In this document: positions 42,688-55,145 of the stretch, one piece after another | How positions within the stretch are numbered: position 1 is the stretch's first letter | How the letters are laid out: each line of letters opens with the position of its first letter | Notes under the pieces: model-generated | What the model saw: only the letters and a program-made list of their open reading frames with translations | What the model was told of the DNA's origin: nothing | Database searches by the model: none | Made by a program: the position numbers and the translations under genes | Assembly: GCA_033807775.1 (NCBI GenBank) | Contig: CM066313.1 | Coordinates: forward strand, 85,995,484-86,059,483 | Source: Saussurea involucrata | Taxonomy: Eukaryota > Streptophyta > Magnoliopsida > Asterales > Asteraceae | Length of the DNA stretch: 64,000 nt | Direction of reading: 5' to 3'

Positions 42688-42853
42688 CTCGCAACAAACT
42701 ATCCTATCGCAAGCAACTGTTGCGACACAGTAACTTGTCGCAACCAACTATTGCGACACTTCTCCCTATCGCAACTCACTATTGCGACACATCATTTTAT
42801 CGCAACTAACCCTTGCGATACCAATTATTCTATCGCAACCCAAGGTTGCGATA
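42688..42853 (-). repeat. Cluster of TCGCAA/TTGCGA hairpins
   Basis: Six short stem-loop-like units; the best is TATCGCAACC-CAA-GGTTGCGATA (42831-42853, perfect 10-bp arms). The same cluster is at about 47699-47864 in the other LTR. The Gypsy LTRs at 8066 and 23138 have an analogous cluster. Confidence 0.8.
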
Positions 42854-43538
42854 CTTATGAATATTTATGAAAATTTGTAGAAATACTTAAGACTATAAAT
42901 AGCAACTATCCATAACCTCAGTTTTCCAAAAACATCCATAATTCATCAAAACCCATTTATAAAACCATATGAATTTCACTATAATTAATTCTCCAAAACA
43001 ACAATTATAAATAAAATCGTACCTTAATTCTTCACAGATTGTTTCCTAAAAATCCAACTGCAATTAGTCTGTTTTCTTCCTCTTTTCTTCTTTCTTGATC
43101 TCTCTCTTATTCTTTGCCAAAATCTCACACACATACTAAATGAGATAATTTTACTCTCTTTCTCTCTTTTGCTGAAACAAACTCACACATATACACTCAT
43201 GAAATATCTAACTCTCCTTATCTCTCTTTTTCTTTTCTTTTTTCGTGACCCACACCACACCCACACATATACTAACACTATATAATATCTCAAATGCTCC
43301 ATATACGTGACACCTCACCCCTTTCAAATGTAAAGGTGTCTGATTTGTGATGATTTAGTTAATCACATTTTCCAAATAAACCCCAAACTCCTCTCATATG
43401 GCGAAACATACCCCCACACTTTTAAATAAAAATTAAAACTTACCCCTTAACTTCTAACTTCATAAAATAAATCACAAACTTACTTTAAAAACTAAAATAA
43501 TAAAATTAAATAAACTCACAGTAAACCCGGTTATTACA

Positions 43539-46500
43539 ACATCTCCCCCTTAAAAGAATTCCGTCCCGAAATTCATTCAAGCAACAAACGAGGGTAATCA
43601 ATTACCATAAATTGCTTTCAAACTTATACAACACATTATTGTCTTTTGGAACCCCAAATTAGAAGTTCAAATCCGTCTAAACCTGATACCATTAATAAGT
43701 GCAATGATCTATAAAATTCGTGAGTTTTCAATAAGATTTACACCATAACAACATAATAAACTCCTGACTAACCATAATAATCACCCAACTTGATGTCTTA
43801 ACGCAAACTCACGTTATTCTCAATAACGTTAATACCAAAGAATCATTTTACAAACAAATACATTATTCTCAATATTACCAAAACGTCAACAATTTTAATT
43901 CCACACAAAAATTCCGCCCCTTTAAACACAACGATAATCACCAATTTATTAATACTAACCCACTTTATTTGAACTTTACACACATCGTCCGCAATTTACT
44001 CAATTAATCTATCCCACAAAGTCGATCCCAATCTTAAAATAACCATAATCAAAATTTTTTGCCGAATCACCCAAGAATCAAATCCTATGAAGGTTCAAAA
44101 TAACTCGAAAATTCACTTATATCACAAAAAGAAATAACTTATACTCACATGAAACTAATCCAATTAACACAACATTTTTATGCTTACTCGGAACAATTAC
44201 CACGCTAATACTACTGTTAACTCCACCGGCCTTTCACGACAAACGTCGTGTTCTATACTTTTACAATACTAACTCGAAAACATAATCATACATTTTCAAT
44301 ATAAAACTTGCTTAGCAATTACAACCTATTTCTTATACTCTTCTATGGAATAAAATATACCCAACAAAAATCATTTTATATCACGGATAAGTTTCTTAAT
44401 TTTATCAAACCCGTATACTTCATCCTACCATTTCCATTTCTCATGCTAGCATAACATAACCACGATAAACACACATCAATACTTAATTGCACTTGACACC
44501 AAATCATTCATCCAAACATAAACATATTATTGTCTCTAAATCCCGATACTTTAATCAATTCACCTTTCAATCTTGACTTCCCATCAAGAACCTTCCAAAT
44601 AGAACTCCTATCATACATAGTTTTGAAATAACAATCTATTGTCATCACTTAACATAACTGCAAAACTTGATGAGGAGTAGAAGACTTGCACATCTACCAT
44701 AACTTACAACGCAAATTTCTTAATTGTACAAATACCACACCCAAAATATCATACCCTAATAATGATACCATAAAATCCTTATGACAACTTTCATATGCGC
44801 TCAACAAATTACGTCTTCTTCGCACCAATCAATATATCATCATTAAATTAAATTAAAGTCTATTAGTAACTTAATTTCTCGAATATAAACAAAACACAAT
44901 CTCAAACATTTCAACTATCTCAATAACTTCACCATCATAACTCATACCGATAATATCAACACCAATTCATTTCTTAATAAAATAACAAACTCGTTATCAC
45001 ATCAATTTCTTATATCTCTGGCTTAGCATAAAAATACTAACACAAACCCTTAAACATTTGATTCACTTAAACCGCTCCGCAAATGAAATTCATCAACACC
45101 GTTCTCACATTACCTAACTAATATAATTACCAATTCATCCCATGATAATTCCGCTACAAAACTAAGCCAAAAAGAATGCATTACAATTCCGTCAAAATTA
45201 TTAAAAATTTCTTGTCACTAATCATAATACCAATCATATAAATCATTAACGACTTAACATGCAAAGTCAAGCATACAGTCTAAAACAACTCTTTAACTTA
45301 AACAACGCCATAAAGAAAGTTCATCCACATTAACCTCACCTTACTTAACCGTAAAAATCGCCAACTAATCTCATAATAAATCTATTACAAACTACACCAC
45401 AAAGTTCATCACACGACCATCAAATATTTATTAAACATCACCTTCTTCCTGCTAATCATAACACTAATAATATAAATCCATTTTACAACTTAAATCCTCC
45501 AATCCAGGAGAATTATTAGGTAAACACCCAACTCCTTTGAACCACTTTTCTATACCCCGAAAAACTCTCAAGCATCAATTTCTTACAACATGAGTGACAT
45601 AATATAAATATTCTCTCTCAGCTTAAGTCTAGGTTATCAGCAACCTAGTTCTCTCTTAAGGTTCTATCTCTTTACCAAAAGAACTCATAAGACTTATTAG
45701 CAGGCTAGGAACTCCAGATAATTCTATCTAACTCGTATCCTAAAATGTTTCCCCCAAACCCGAACTTAAATTGAGTCCACAGTATTCCCGTCCTCATTCA
45801 TACTCTATCCAAGAGTCAACAAAACACAAAGTTAATAATTAACATTAAAGTTAAATAAACAAAACCACCAAAACTGGGATGCACAGGACAGCACAGCACA
45901 GTTACACCTCTGATTTTGACTTAATTACCATACTTAGAAGCCAAACTAGTTGATCATGTCTATAACAAAAACGTACTTACATCTCTTAAGCTTCATATCG
46001 CTTTGGGTTCACCTCGATTGGAGCAACGACCAATTATATATGAATTTTATGCAAACAGTGGGCAATTCCCGTTTTTCACAGGACCAGTTTCTGTAATTCA
46101 CTGTTTGGAGCCGCTTAAAGTAATAATTTGATCTCGGTGAAAACTATAAAATTGTCCAGGACTGAAAGATCTTTCTAAGTGCAAAATTTGAGCTTATTTA
46201 GACTTACAGTTGATTTTATACGAATTTTCCAATATCCGAACAGAAACTAAAAACTCAACAGAGTTGAAATCTCTTGGCATTTCAACAAATACCTTGTGGG
46301 CATTACTTCATGGAGCACAAACCCATTTCAATGGTTTCATTCCTTTTTCCATTTTTGATACCAAACTTCTAGTTTATGAATCCCAATACAAGAACAAAAT
46401 TAATAAATGATTTCACCATGAAATACTTCAAGACTTTATCTAATCATAGTCATCCAACTAAACTCATATATCTATCACACAACTATCAAATACTTTTCTA

Positions 46501-46895
46501 ATGCAGATACATGGCAATTAAAGAGTCACACTTAATCAATTGCATCAGAGTCAATTAACACTTTAGCACGTATAGAGTTTATGGGAATATACCTGTCTTC
46601 GTCTCTATCCATACGTCCCGACCGACTTGCCACTCTGGTGATTTCAACAAGGTTAATATACACATAAGCACATACCCAATATAATAAGGTATTCCAGTTC
46701 AAACATGTACTTGTAAGTTCACAATTACACTGGTCAGGTGTAATTTGAAATTACCTTACATGATGTTCCTTCTACCTTTTTATATTTAACATCCCAAGGT
46801 TCTAAAATAATAGGGACATCCGACTTCACATGCAGTTTAAGTCTAGGTATAAATCCAAATACCTAAATCCCTTAAACTAGGGCTCTGATACCATC
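43539..46895 (-). other. Non-coding internal region with strong base skew
   Basis: No supportable coding region. The plus strand is very poor in G and rich in C over most of 43600-46000; several 60-bp lines have only 3-6 G. Recognisable scraps: 43539-43600 (polypurine tract and pol tail), about 46566-46598 (matches the protease coding region of the element at 54042, near its 58890), about 46626-46890 (start of gag and leader, matching 60180-60449). The junction between the second and third scraps shows that gag was deleted. Confidence 0.7.
46882..46893 (-). promoter_or_regulatory. Primer binding site of the chromovirus derivative
   Basis: TGGTATCAGAGC on the minus strand, two bases from the 5' LTR; initiator tRNA-Met type. 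Confidence 0.88.
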
Positions 46896-48547
46896 TGTAA
46901 CGACCCGGTTCCCAAAACATACAACAATTTATATATTATACATAACGTCGTTTCATTCATAAAAAGAAATACATAATAAATCAAGTTCGGTCTCTTTAGT
47001 CTCGAAACTATAAATACATCAGTCATTAAAAGCATCCTACGCTTTATCCTTTTCTTTGCCGCTATAATTTCCTTGACCTGGAATATATTTTTGAAAACAA
47101 AATGAGAGTTAGACCAAACGGTCTAGTGAGATAATCCCTGTCATTTCAAAATCGTTATAAAACCAATTTATATAAAACCATGTATTAAAACAGTTTATAT
47201 AAAACCTTTCGTATGAACACGCACATATACCATAAGTATTTAAATACCACATATACCACACGTATATAAATACCACATCAAGACTCGTGCATCTTGTCCC
47301 ACCTTATTCCTCCACAACTGGCCATATTAATTGGTAGCAAGCTAACTAATAAATAATCAACGTTACCGGTCCGCACACCGGAACCCGGCTACCAATCGGT
47401 CCGCACACCGGAACCCGACTAATGTACACCTGTGTAGTGTAATGCACATATGAATATAATATCTTACTATATTATAAACACATAATATTCACACCTTAAT
47501 CATATATCCATTCCACACATATATGTATTCCAGTTAAAAATATTTTGAAGTAAAACTCACTTAGTTGCTTTATCAAAACCTTCCAATCTTTTATCAAGTA
47601 ATCCAACCTTTCACGCAAAATCCGCAGAATCTGTAACAATTTAAATACCAATATTTCTTTAAAGACTAATAATCTAAAATTACCAAAATCCTCATTTAAT
47701 CTCGCAACAAACTATCCTATCGCAAGCAACTGTTGCGACACAGTAACTTGTCGCAACCAACTATTGCGACACTTCTCCCTATCGCAACTCACTATTGTGA
47801 CACATCATTTTATCGCAACTAACCCTTGCGATACCAATTATTCTATCGCAACCCAAGGTTGCGATACTTATGAATATTTATGAAAATTTGCAGAAATACT
47901 TAAGACTATAAATAGCAACTATCCATAACCTCAGTTTTCCAAAAACATCCATAATTCATCAAAACCCATTTATAAAACCATATGAATTTCACTATAATTA
48001 ATTCTCCAAAACAACAATTATAAATAAAATCGTACCTTAATTCTTCACAGATTGTTTCCTAAAAATCCAACTGCAATTAGTCTGTTTTCTTCCTCTTTTC
48101 TTCTTTCTTGATCTCTCTCTTATTCTTTGCCAAAATCTCACACACATACTAAATGAGATAATTTTACTCTCTTTCTCTCTTTTGCTGAAACAAACTCACA
48201 CATATACACTCATGAAATATCTAACTCTCCTTATCTCTCTTTTTCTTTTCTTTTTTCGTGACCCACACCACACCCACACATATACTAACACTATATAATA
48301 TCTCAAATGCTCCATATATGTGACACCTCACCCCTTTCAAATGTAAAGGTGTCTGATTTGTGAAACATACCCCCACACTTTTAAATAAACCCCAAACTCC
48401 TCTCATATGGCGAAACATACCCCCACACTTTTAAATAAAAATTAAAACTTATCCCTTAACTACTAACTTCATAAAATAAATCACAAACTTACTTTAAAAA
48501 CTAAAATAATAAAATTAAATAAACTCACAATAAACCCGGTTATTACA
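46896..48547 (-). repeat. 5' LTR of the chromovirus derivative
   Basis: 1652 bp. Besides the missing 30-bp unit it differs from its partner by a small rearrangement near 48363-48425, where GAAACATACCCCCACACTTT occurs twice. A replication or gene-conversion error in that stretch is likely. Confidence 0.9.
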
Positions 48548-51500
48548 AAAATGGTCTTTTTGAGTAGCATTGTTTAGCCTACGGTAGTCCATGCAAATTC
48601 TCCATCCGGAGACTATTCTAGTCGGGATGAGTTCATTCTTGTCATTAGAAATGACAGTGATCCCACCCTTCTTAGGCACACATTGGACTGGACTAACCCA
48701 AGAACTACTGGCTATTGGGAAAATAATTCCTGCGTCTAACCATTTCAAAATTTCCTTTTTCACGACTTCTTTCATGACAGGGTTCAGCCTTCTTTGCGGT
48801 TCTATGGACTTGAAATTCTTTTCTTCTAGGATTATCTTATGTTGACAAATAGAGGGGCTAATCCCCCTAAGGTCAGCAATGGTCCATCCTATGGCTTTGG
48901 TGTTCAACTTCAACATATCCACTAACTTCTTTTCCTGATGCTATTCTAGGGTAGCTGATATAATAACAGGTAATTTGTCTTCTTTTCCTAGAAAGGCATA
49001 TTTCAGGTGAGAGGGGAGTTTCTTCAACTCCAGGTCGGGTGGTGAGATTATGGACGGAATGGTCGGTTTTTGCTCACTATTTTCCAGCAGCTCAAATGCT
49101 GCAGCAACCAAAGGGACAGTTTCCTTTTCTATGGGAATTTCATCATCATCATCATCATATTCCTCAATTTTTTCCTCATCCTCCTCTTCTATCCTACAAG
49201 TCTGATTGTCTTCTTCCTCATGACATAATGACTCAATGGTACTTAGGCTTGAACAGTCTTCCATATCATTAGGGTATTTTAAGGAATTGAAAACATTGAA
49301 TGTGACTTTTTGGTCGTGAAGTCTCATGGTCAATTCTCCTTTCTGGACGTCTATCAAAGTTCTACCCGTGGCTAAGAAAGGTCTTCCTAAAAGAATAGGA
49401 ATATCTTTATCAGCCTCAAAGTCTAAAATGATAAAATCAGCCGGAAAAATGAATTTGTCAACCTGGACTAACACATCTTCAATCTTACCCTTTGGATAGG
49501 CAATGGTCTTGTCTGCTAAGATGAGTGTGACAGTGGTAGGTCTTGCCTCTCCTATCCCTAAACTTTTGAAAATTGATAAGGGCATGAGGTTGACACTGGC
49601 ACCTAAATCACACAAGGCTTGTCCAACTTCCTTCCCACCTATTGAACAAGGAATGGTAAAACTCCCTGGATCTTTTTTCTTAGGGGGTATTTTGTTGGAA
49701 AACAGAGCACTACAACCTTCAGTGAGGGCGACAGTCTCATATTCAATCAGCTTCTTCTTTTTTCTCAAAATATCCTTCAGGAACTTGGCATAATTGGGCA
49801 TCTGCTCGATTGCTTCAACAAGAGGTATGTTGATGTGCAATTGTTTGAAAACATCCAAAAACTTTTTAAGTTGCAATTCTTCCTTCTCATTCTTCATCCT
49901 TTGGGGGTAAGGAATGTAAGGTGGAACTGGTTTGATAACAGATTTGTTTGAAAGTTTTGAGCTAGATGGTTCCAATATGCTTGTGGTGTTGGTCATGTTG
50001 GATGGACTTGAACTAGTGATCTTAGGGTCTTGGTCTTCTTTTTGATTTGGAATAACCTGAATCTCTAGAGTAGGATTGGTTTTGGATAATTTATCAAAAT
50101 CTGTTTTGGTCAAAGGGCCAAATTCCTTCTCCACAGTTTCCGGTAATTCTTTTCCACTCCTAAGAGTCACAGCCTTCACATGTTCCTTTCCTGGGGCCTT
50201 TGGGATTTCAGTATTACTAGGCAAAGTTCCTGAGGCCCTAGTACTTTGATTTAAAGCAAGTTGACTGACTTGAGTTTCAAGATTTCTGATTGAAGCTTGA
50301 GTTTGGGTCATAAACCCTTTCATGATTGCTTCCAAAGAAAGATTTGAATCATCATGTGGAGGTGCATGCTTTTGGTTTTGAAAAGGTGGTTGATTGTTTT
50401 GAAAACCTTGGTTACGGTAATTCTGATGATGATTACCTTGAAAATTTCCTTTGTAATGGTTTTGAGAACTGCTTGCTTGATTTTGAAAATTAGAGTTCCC
50501 TTGTGGCTTTTGTGCAGGTGGGTTTAAACATGGACTATTCCAAGAGAAATTAGGATGCTGCTTCCAACTGGCATTGTATGTGTTGGAGTGAGGATTCGGT
50601 CTGTTTTGAACATAGTTTACAGATTCAGAATTATGAGGACAGTGTTCATAAGAATGTTCATCACCACAACATACACATTGCACAGAAAGGACAGGTGCAG
50701 GAGATTTGGTGACAGGTGGCTGCGCTCCTTGACCTGAAGTGATGTTTTTAAGCATATTAGTCATGGAAGCAAGCTGAGCTGTCAATGCAGTGTATGCATC
50801 AATCTCATGCAACCCGACAGACTTCTTTTGAGTTGAAATTTGAGCTCTTGGATCAGCCCATTGTCCATTGTTTGCTGAAATCTTTTCAAGAATTTCATAC
50901 CCGGTATTATAGGTGTTAAAGGTAAAGGCCCCTCCTGAAGTCGCATCGAGCATTTGTTTTGCATTGGAATCAAGTCCATTGTAAAATGTCTCAAGTTGAA
51001 TACAGTAGGGAATGCCATGGTGAGGGCATTTCCTTAATAATTCTTTAAACCTTTCCCAAGCACCGGGAATTGCTTCATCGTCCATTTGTTTAAACATGCA
51101 GATTTCGTTTATGGACTTAGCATTACGGGTAGGTGGAAAATACTTTCGCAAAAACTTTTCAGCCATATCACCCCAAGATGGTACTGAACCTGGTGTTAAT
51201 GAATTGAACCATACTCTTGCCTTATCCCTTAAAGAAAATGGGAACAACGTAAGCCTTAAGGCTTCCGGTGAAACTCCCGGGATTAGAAAAACATCGGTGA
51301 TCTCCATGAAAGATTTTAAATGGGAATGGGGATCCTCCGAGGGTAATCCGGCAAATTAACCATTGGCTTGCAACATATGAAACATGATGGGTTTTGGTTC
51401 AAAATGTAAAGTATCTAATTGTGGCCTAACAATCCCAGAATTTAATTGCTCAAAATTTGGGATTGCGTAGTCCAGAATTCTTCCATCTTTCGAGTTTGCA

Positions 51501-51898
51501 AGATCAATGATATTAAGTGGTTCAACATTACCAATAGATCCATTATCATCTCCTTCCTCATTGTTATGATTGTGATGTGGTGGGTTTTGTTGAAAAGGCG
51601 GATTTTGTTGAAATGGTTGAAACGGTGGATTACCAAAAAGTGGTGGATTTTGATGATTATTCACAAAGAATGGCGGAGGCCGAATTGGATTTTCTAAAGG
51701 TGGTCTCACGGGATTTTCCAAAGGCGGTCGAATGGGATTTTCTAAAGGTGGTGGATTTGGTGGTCTATTTTCAAAACCGGGTGGGGGTCCGTCCATATTG
51801 AGAGAGTTTGATGTTCTTTGAATTCTTCTTCTTTGATGAAAAGTTCTCTCAATATCCGGATCTAACTCGAAAAGTTCCCCACGTGATATTCTTGGCAT
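48548..51898 (-). pseudogene. gag-pol: Athila-1 Gag, protease and start of RT, two in-frame stops
   Basis: One frame from the ATG at 51898 to the chromovirus insertion. The N-terminus is proline-rich with repeats of the LENPIRPP type. Capsid region about residues 170-400; atypical zinc finger CVCCGDEHSYEHC near 411; Asn/Gln-rich linker; protease DLGASVNLMPLS near 765; acidic linker with VAAAFELL near 935; RT start CMDYRRLN near 1095. Stops: TAA at 51356-51358 (probably from CAA) and TAG at 48941-48943 (probably from CAG). The element belongs to the same lineage as Athila-2 but is clearly divergent from it. Confidence 0.92.
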
Positions 51899-51988
51899 AC
51901 ACCACTTTCAGAAAATCTTTAAAATACCCAACGGTGCCTAGAAAAATCAAATCTTTTAAAATACTTTTATAGACTTTTAGCTTACCAA

Positions 51989-52006
51989 TCCCCGACAACG
52001 GCGCCA
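51989..52006 (-). promoter_or_regulatory. Athila-1 primer binding site, tRNA-Asp type
   Basis: TGGCGCCGTTGTCGGGGA on the minus strand; differs at one base from the perfect site of Athila-2. Confidence 0.85.
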
Positions 52007-52012
52007 AAAACT

Positions 52013-53821
52013 TGTTGGGAGCGTGCTTTGAATACACTTAATAGAACCAATAAGCAAGTATACTTATTTAGAACTATGTCGTCTCTAAAGTAATAAAGTG
52101 GTGAAATACCGAATATCGTCCCACAGAGATTGGAGTTAAAATTGCCATTAAAGTATGATGAAAGAAATGATTTCAGATGACGATTTGGAAGAAAATATCT
52201 TTGGTTGGTTGGTTGATGATTATCACAGATTCTAATTAACAATAATGAAAGAGAAGCAAGGGTGTAAGACTCGTGATGATATGTTAAACCAAATTCCAGT
52301 AGACTAATGCTGCAGGGATGCTGCAGCATAACAGTGACAAAAACTAGTTTTATTATCTACTTTGAGACACGTTCCTCTCGGACTCTCACCATCCCATGAT
52401 TCCAGTAGCAGTCAGCAATCTCATCTCTGAGCAGAACCAAAGGTAAAGGAATGATGGAATGGAGTTCTCAAAGTATACGGCGAAACAAATTCTCTTTGTT
52501 AAAAGTTACTCTCTCGATATAACCCCCGTACCTCCCAAGTTTGTGTAATCCTAAGTAGCTTATCTCTAAGTCTACTCCATTTTAACCCTTTGAGAAAAAG
52601 ATAACTTATCAAGAATGAATCATTTTAGAAAACAAAAGTAACAACTCTCGTTGCAAGTAACTCTCTCGATATTACCCCTAATGTCATCCAAATTGACGTG
52701 CTATTCAATGGCCTATCTCTAGGTCCATGACACTTTAACACTATCAAAGTGATCAATTTGTCAAGGGATTGTATTATCTTGATAGAACTTGGGTTGGAAT
52801 AATAAAACATCATTTTTGCCATTAAAAACGCCTACTTTCCTTTGATTAACATATCACCCTTTGCCTCACACCCAAGCTTTTATGCTTAGCTACTCATGAC
52901 AATAAATACAAGAAAGCAAAAGTAAAAGACTTGGAATGTAAACATGATGCTTGGTAAGTAAATGACTTGGAAATGTAAATGGCTATAACTAATATGACAA
53001 GAAAATAAATTACAAGTAAGTAAAATGACAAGAATGTAAAGCGGAAAATAAATGCAATAATGTAGAGTACTGAAATGAAGTGCAGAAAATTAAAGGCGTA
53101 AAGTAAATGACAATATTAAAGACGAACAATGGATGTAAAGAAAGCGATCTAAAACAGTCAGCTGGGTGTTCGACGGTTGCTGCAAGCATTCATCTGGGTA
53201 GAACAAGATTTGAAGAAAACTTGAAGAACATGAAGAACACTAAGAACAATAAGAACAAGAAGAATATTTCTAGAGAATAAAGGAGAGAATGTGGACTGAT
53301 TTTAATCAGTTCCAGAGGTATCTTAATAAGCAACCCCAAGCCCTCTATTTATAGTGCCAATAGAGGGGCCAAAGGTGTAACAATTAACTAGCTCCATTGA
53401 GTTACATTAACTAAACTAGTCATAAACTAATTAATAAGTACACAAAAGACTTGAATTGTGACTAGAGGGTTTGTCCAGCTGCAGATAATGTAAAGACCAG
53501 AGTAACAAAAGAAAATCCATTGGTCAAAAGATTAGCCATTTCCACTTCACTTTAGCCATTTGCCAATTCACCTTCTTAAAAAACGTCAGATTCATGCTCC
53601 AGCCATGCTGCAGCACTTGCCTGTGAAAACCAAGGATTTGCAATTTGTACCAAACGTTAGCCATTCACCCTAAATAGTGCAAGTAAATCACAAACCTCAG
53701 CTCCAATCTATAAAAAGAGAAAAGAAGTAAAAAGATGACTCAAGTTGGGATTTTAAAACGCAAAATTCCGTAAAAAGGCTAAAAAGGAAGTGCGTAAATA
53801 CTCAAAATAGAGCACTTATCA
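52013..53821 (-). repeat. Athila-1 5' LTR
   Basis: 1809 bp, same boundaries as 4503-6311. A TATAAATAG box reads on the minus strand at 53345-53353. It contains the ATGCTGCAGGGATGCTGCAG motif pair near 52308-52329. Confidence 0.93.
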
Positions 53822-53856
53822 TAGTCTAAATGGAGAGAATAGTAATGGTTATATAG

Positions 53857-53936
53857 AAAGACAGGGACCTAAGTTGTGTTAGAGCAAAGACAGGGACCTA
53901 AGTTGTGTTAGAGCCAAGACGGGGACCTAAGTGCAG
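53857..53936 (+). repeat. 29-bp tandem repeat upstream of the PB1-like gene
   Basis: Units at 53857-53885 and 53886-53914 and a partial third from 53915, each containing CAGGGACCTAAGTTGTGTT or a variant. They lie 20 bp upstream of a TATA box and may be promoter-associated. Confidence 0.8.
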
Positions 53937-53956
53937 TAAAAGCATCCACATTTGCC

Positions 53957-53964
53957 TATAAATA
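53957..53964 (+). promoter_or_regulatory. TATA box of the PB1-like gene
   Basis: TATAAATA in a GC-flanked context, 53 bp upstream of the ATG at 54017. Spacing fits a transcription start near 53990. Confidence 0.55.
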
Positions 53965-54339
53965 ACCCACGCTAGATTAGTCGTAAAACACATATACGAG
54001 AACATATTATTCGTTAATGTATTCTTACATCGCATCCCCAATGTAACGTCCCATATCCCATATACACAACATATCACGCAACATAACACAAATAGATATA
54101 ACAAACGAACTTAACATTTCATATACGGTCCAGTAGTCTTTTACAATAGAAAGAAACACACTTGTAATACAATCCTGGTACTATTTGCATACATAACATT
54201 TAACATTCCATTACAACTACTAAATAAGTCAAAAGCTTCGTCTTATAGTCCTCCTCACTAGCCATCCATCTCATACTCTACTTACTTGCCCTTACTTGAT
54301 CCGCCACATGGAATACATATTTTTAAAACAAAATGAGGG

Positions 54340-54357
54340 TTAGACCCGATGGTCTAA
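54340..54357 (-). other. Hairpin TTAGACC-ATCG-GGTCTAA
   Basis: Seven-base stem with a four-base loop on the sense strand, preceded by CTCAC, about 300 bp before the LTR 3' end. A second copy is at 60750-60767. Confidence 0.65.
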
Positions 54358-54916
54358 GTGAGAAACCCCTGTTAGTTTAAAAACCATTTATATAAACTTC
54401 ATTCATATAAATCACGCCACGTAATTACATATATCCAATTAAGCTCACACATCATGTACCTTTCCTTCTCATTTCCTCCTGGCCATATTAGTGGTAGCAA
54501 GCCAACTAATAATATACAACGCTGCACAACATCTACAGCCAAACAACGCTATACAGGTTCTATAGCCAATCACACCGGTCTTAAACCCGGCCAACGTATT
54601 ATAACACATTTATAATACACATGTAAATATAATACCTCACTATATTATAATTCACATACAAACACATAATTATCAACAGTTTCACTCCCAACTCCACACA
54701 TGTATGTATTCCAGTAAAAAGTGTTTTCAAAGCAAAACTCACCTGTTTTGGTTATTTCACACGTTCGCAAGCTTCTTTCAAAACAATCCTATCTCTTACC
54801 ACAATTCCACGGAATCTGAAAACAAGTTAAGATACACAATCGCTTTACTAACCAACCACATAAAGCCTAACAATTTCTCATTCTCAACTGTCCCACTACA
54901 TACTGCATTTAACTCA

Positions 54917-55145
54917 CTACCGGGACTACACAGGGTACCGGGACTTTCACAGTACCGGGACTCTTAGCACCGGGAGTTCCTATACCGGAAGTTCCTACTA
55001 CCGGGAGTCCATAATACCGGAACTCTCATTACCGGAAGTCTGCTATACCGGGAATCCACACTACCGGGAGTTCACGTTACCGGGAGTCCACACTACCGGG
55101 ACTCCACCGGAAGTTGAATATACCGGGATTTCACATTACCGGGAG
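54917..55145 (-). repeat. TACCGGGAG-type array in the LTR
   Basis: Fifteen copies of (T/C)ACCGG(G/A)A spaced by about 8-12 bp of variable sequence; the partner LTR has sixteen (about 61327-61573). CCGG is a CHG/CG methylation target. Confidence 0.88.

Larger units (their letters stand above)
41856..43538 (-). repeat. 3' LTR of the chromovirus derivative
   Basis: 1683 bp. It holds the conserved hairpin (42068-42083), a three-copy 30-bp repeat (42323-42412) and a TCGCAA/TTGCGA hairpin cluster (42688-42853). The internal side has CATCTCCCCCTTAAAAG, the complement of a polypurine tract. Confidence 0.92.
41856..48547 (-). mobile_element. Non-autonomous chromovirus derivative (LARD-like)
   Basis: LTRs at 41856-43538 (1683 bp) and 46896-48547 (1652 bp), TGTAACGACCCGG...GTTATTACA on the plus strand, with AAAAT duplications at 41851-41855 and 48548-48552. 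The 3.4-kb internal region has no gag or pol ORF. Scraps match the Tekay-like element at 54042-61997: the pol tail next to the 3' LTR and the leader and start of gag next to the primer site. It interrupts the RT of Athila-1 between KDHF and PLPF. Confidence 0.9.
4503..53821 (-). mobile_element. Athila-1: Ty3/Gypsy Athila element carrying all nested insertions
   Basis: The two terminal LTRs (4503-6311 and 52013-53821) have equal length (1809 bp), differ at roughly a dozen positions by eye, and are flanked by the 5-bp duplication TAGTC (4498-4502 and 53822-53826). Read on the minus strand, the order is 5' LTR, tRNA-Asp-type primer site, gag, protease, reverse transcriptase, RNase H, integrase, 3' ORF, 3' non-coding region, 3' LTR. 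The coding part is broken by a chromovirus derivative (41856-48547), Athila-2 (28815-41093) and the gag-only Gypsy tandem (7165-25108). It also has two internal stops and a one-base deletion. Confidence 0.93.

Noticed and set aside
46210..46410. 66-codon ORF in the non-coding core of the chromovirus derivative
   Set aside because: No motif, no context and of a length expected by chance in AT-rich DNA.
54917..55145. ACCGG repeats with variable spacers resembling CRISPR
   Set aside because: The repeat is only 7-9 bp, irregularly spaced, and part of both LTRs of a chromovirus.
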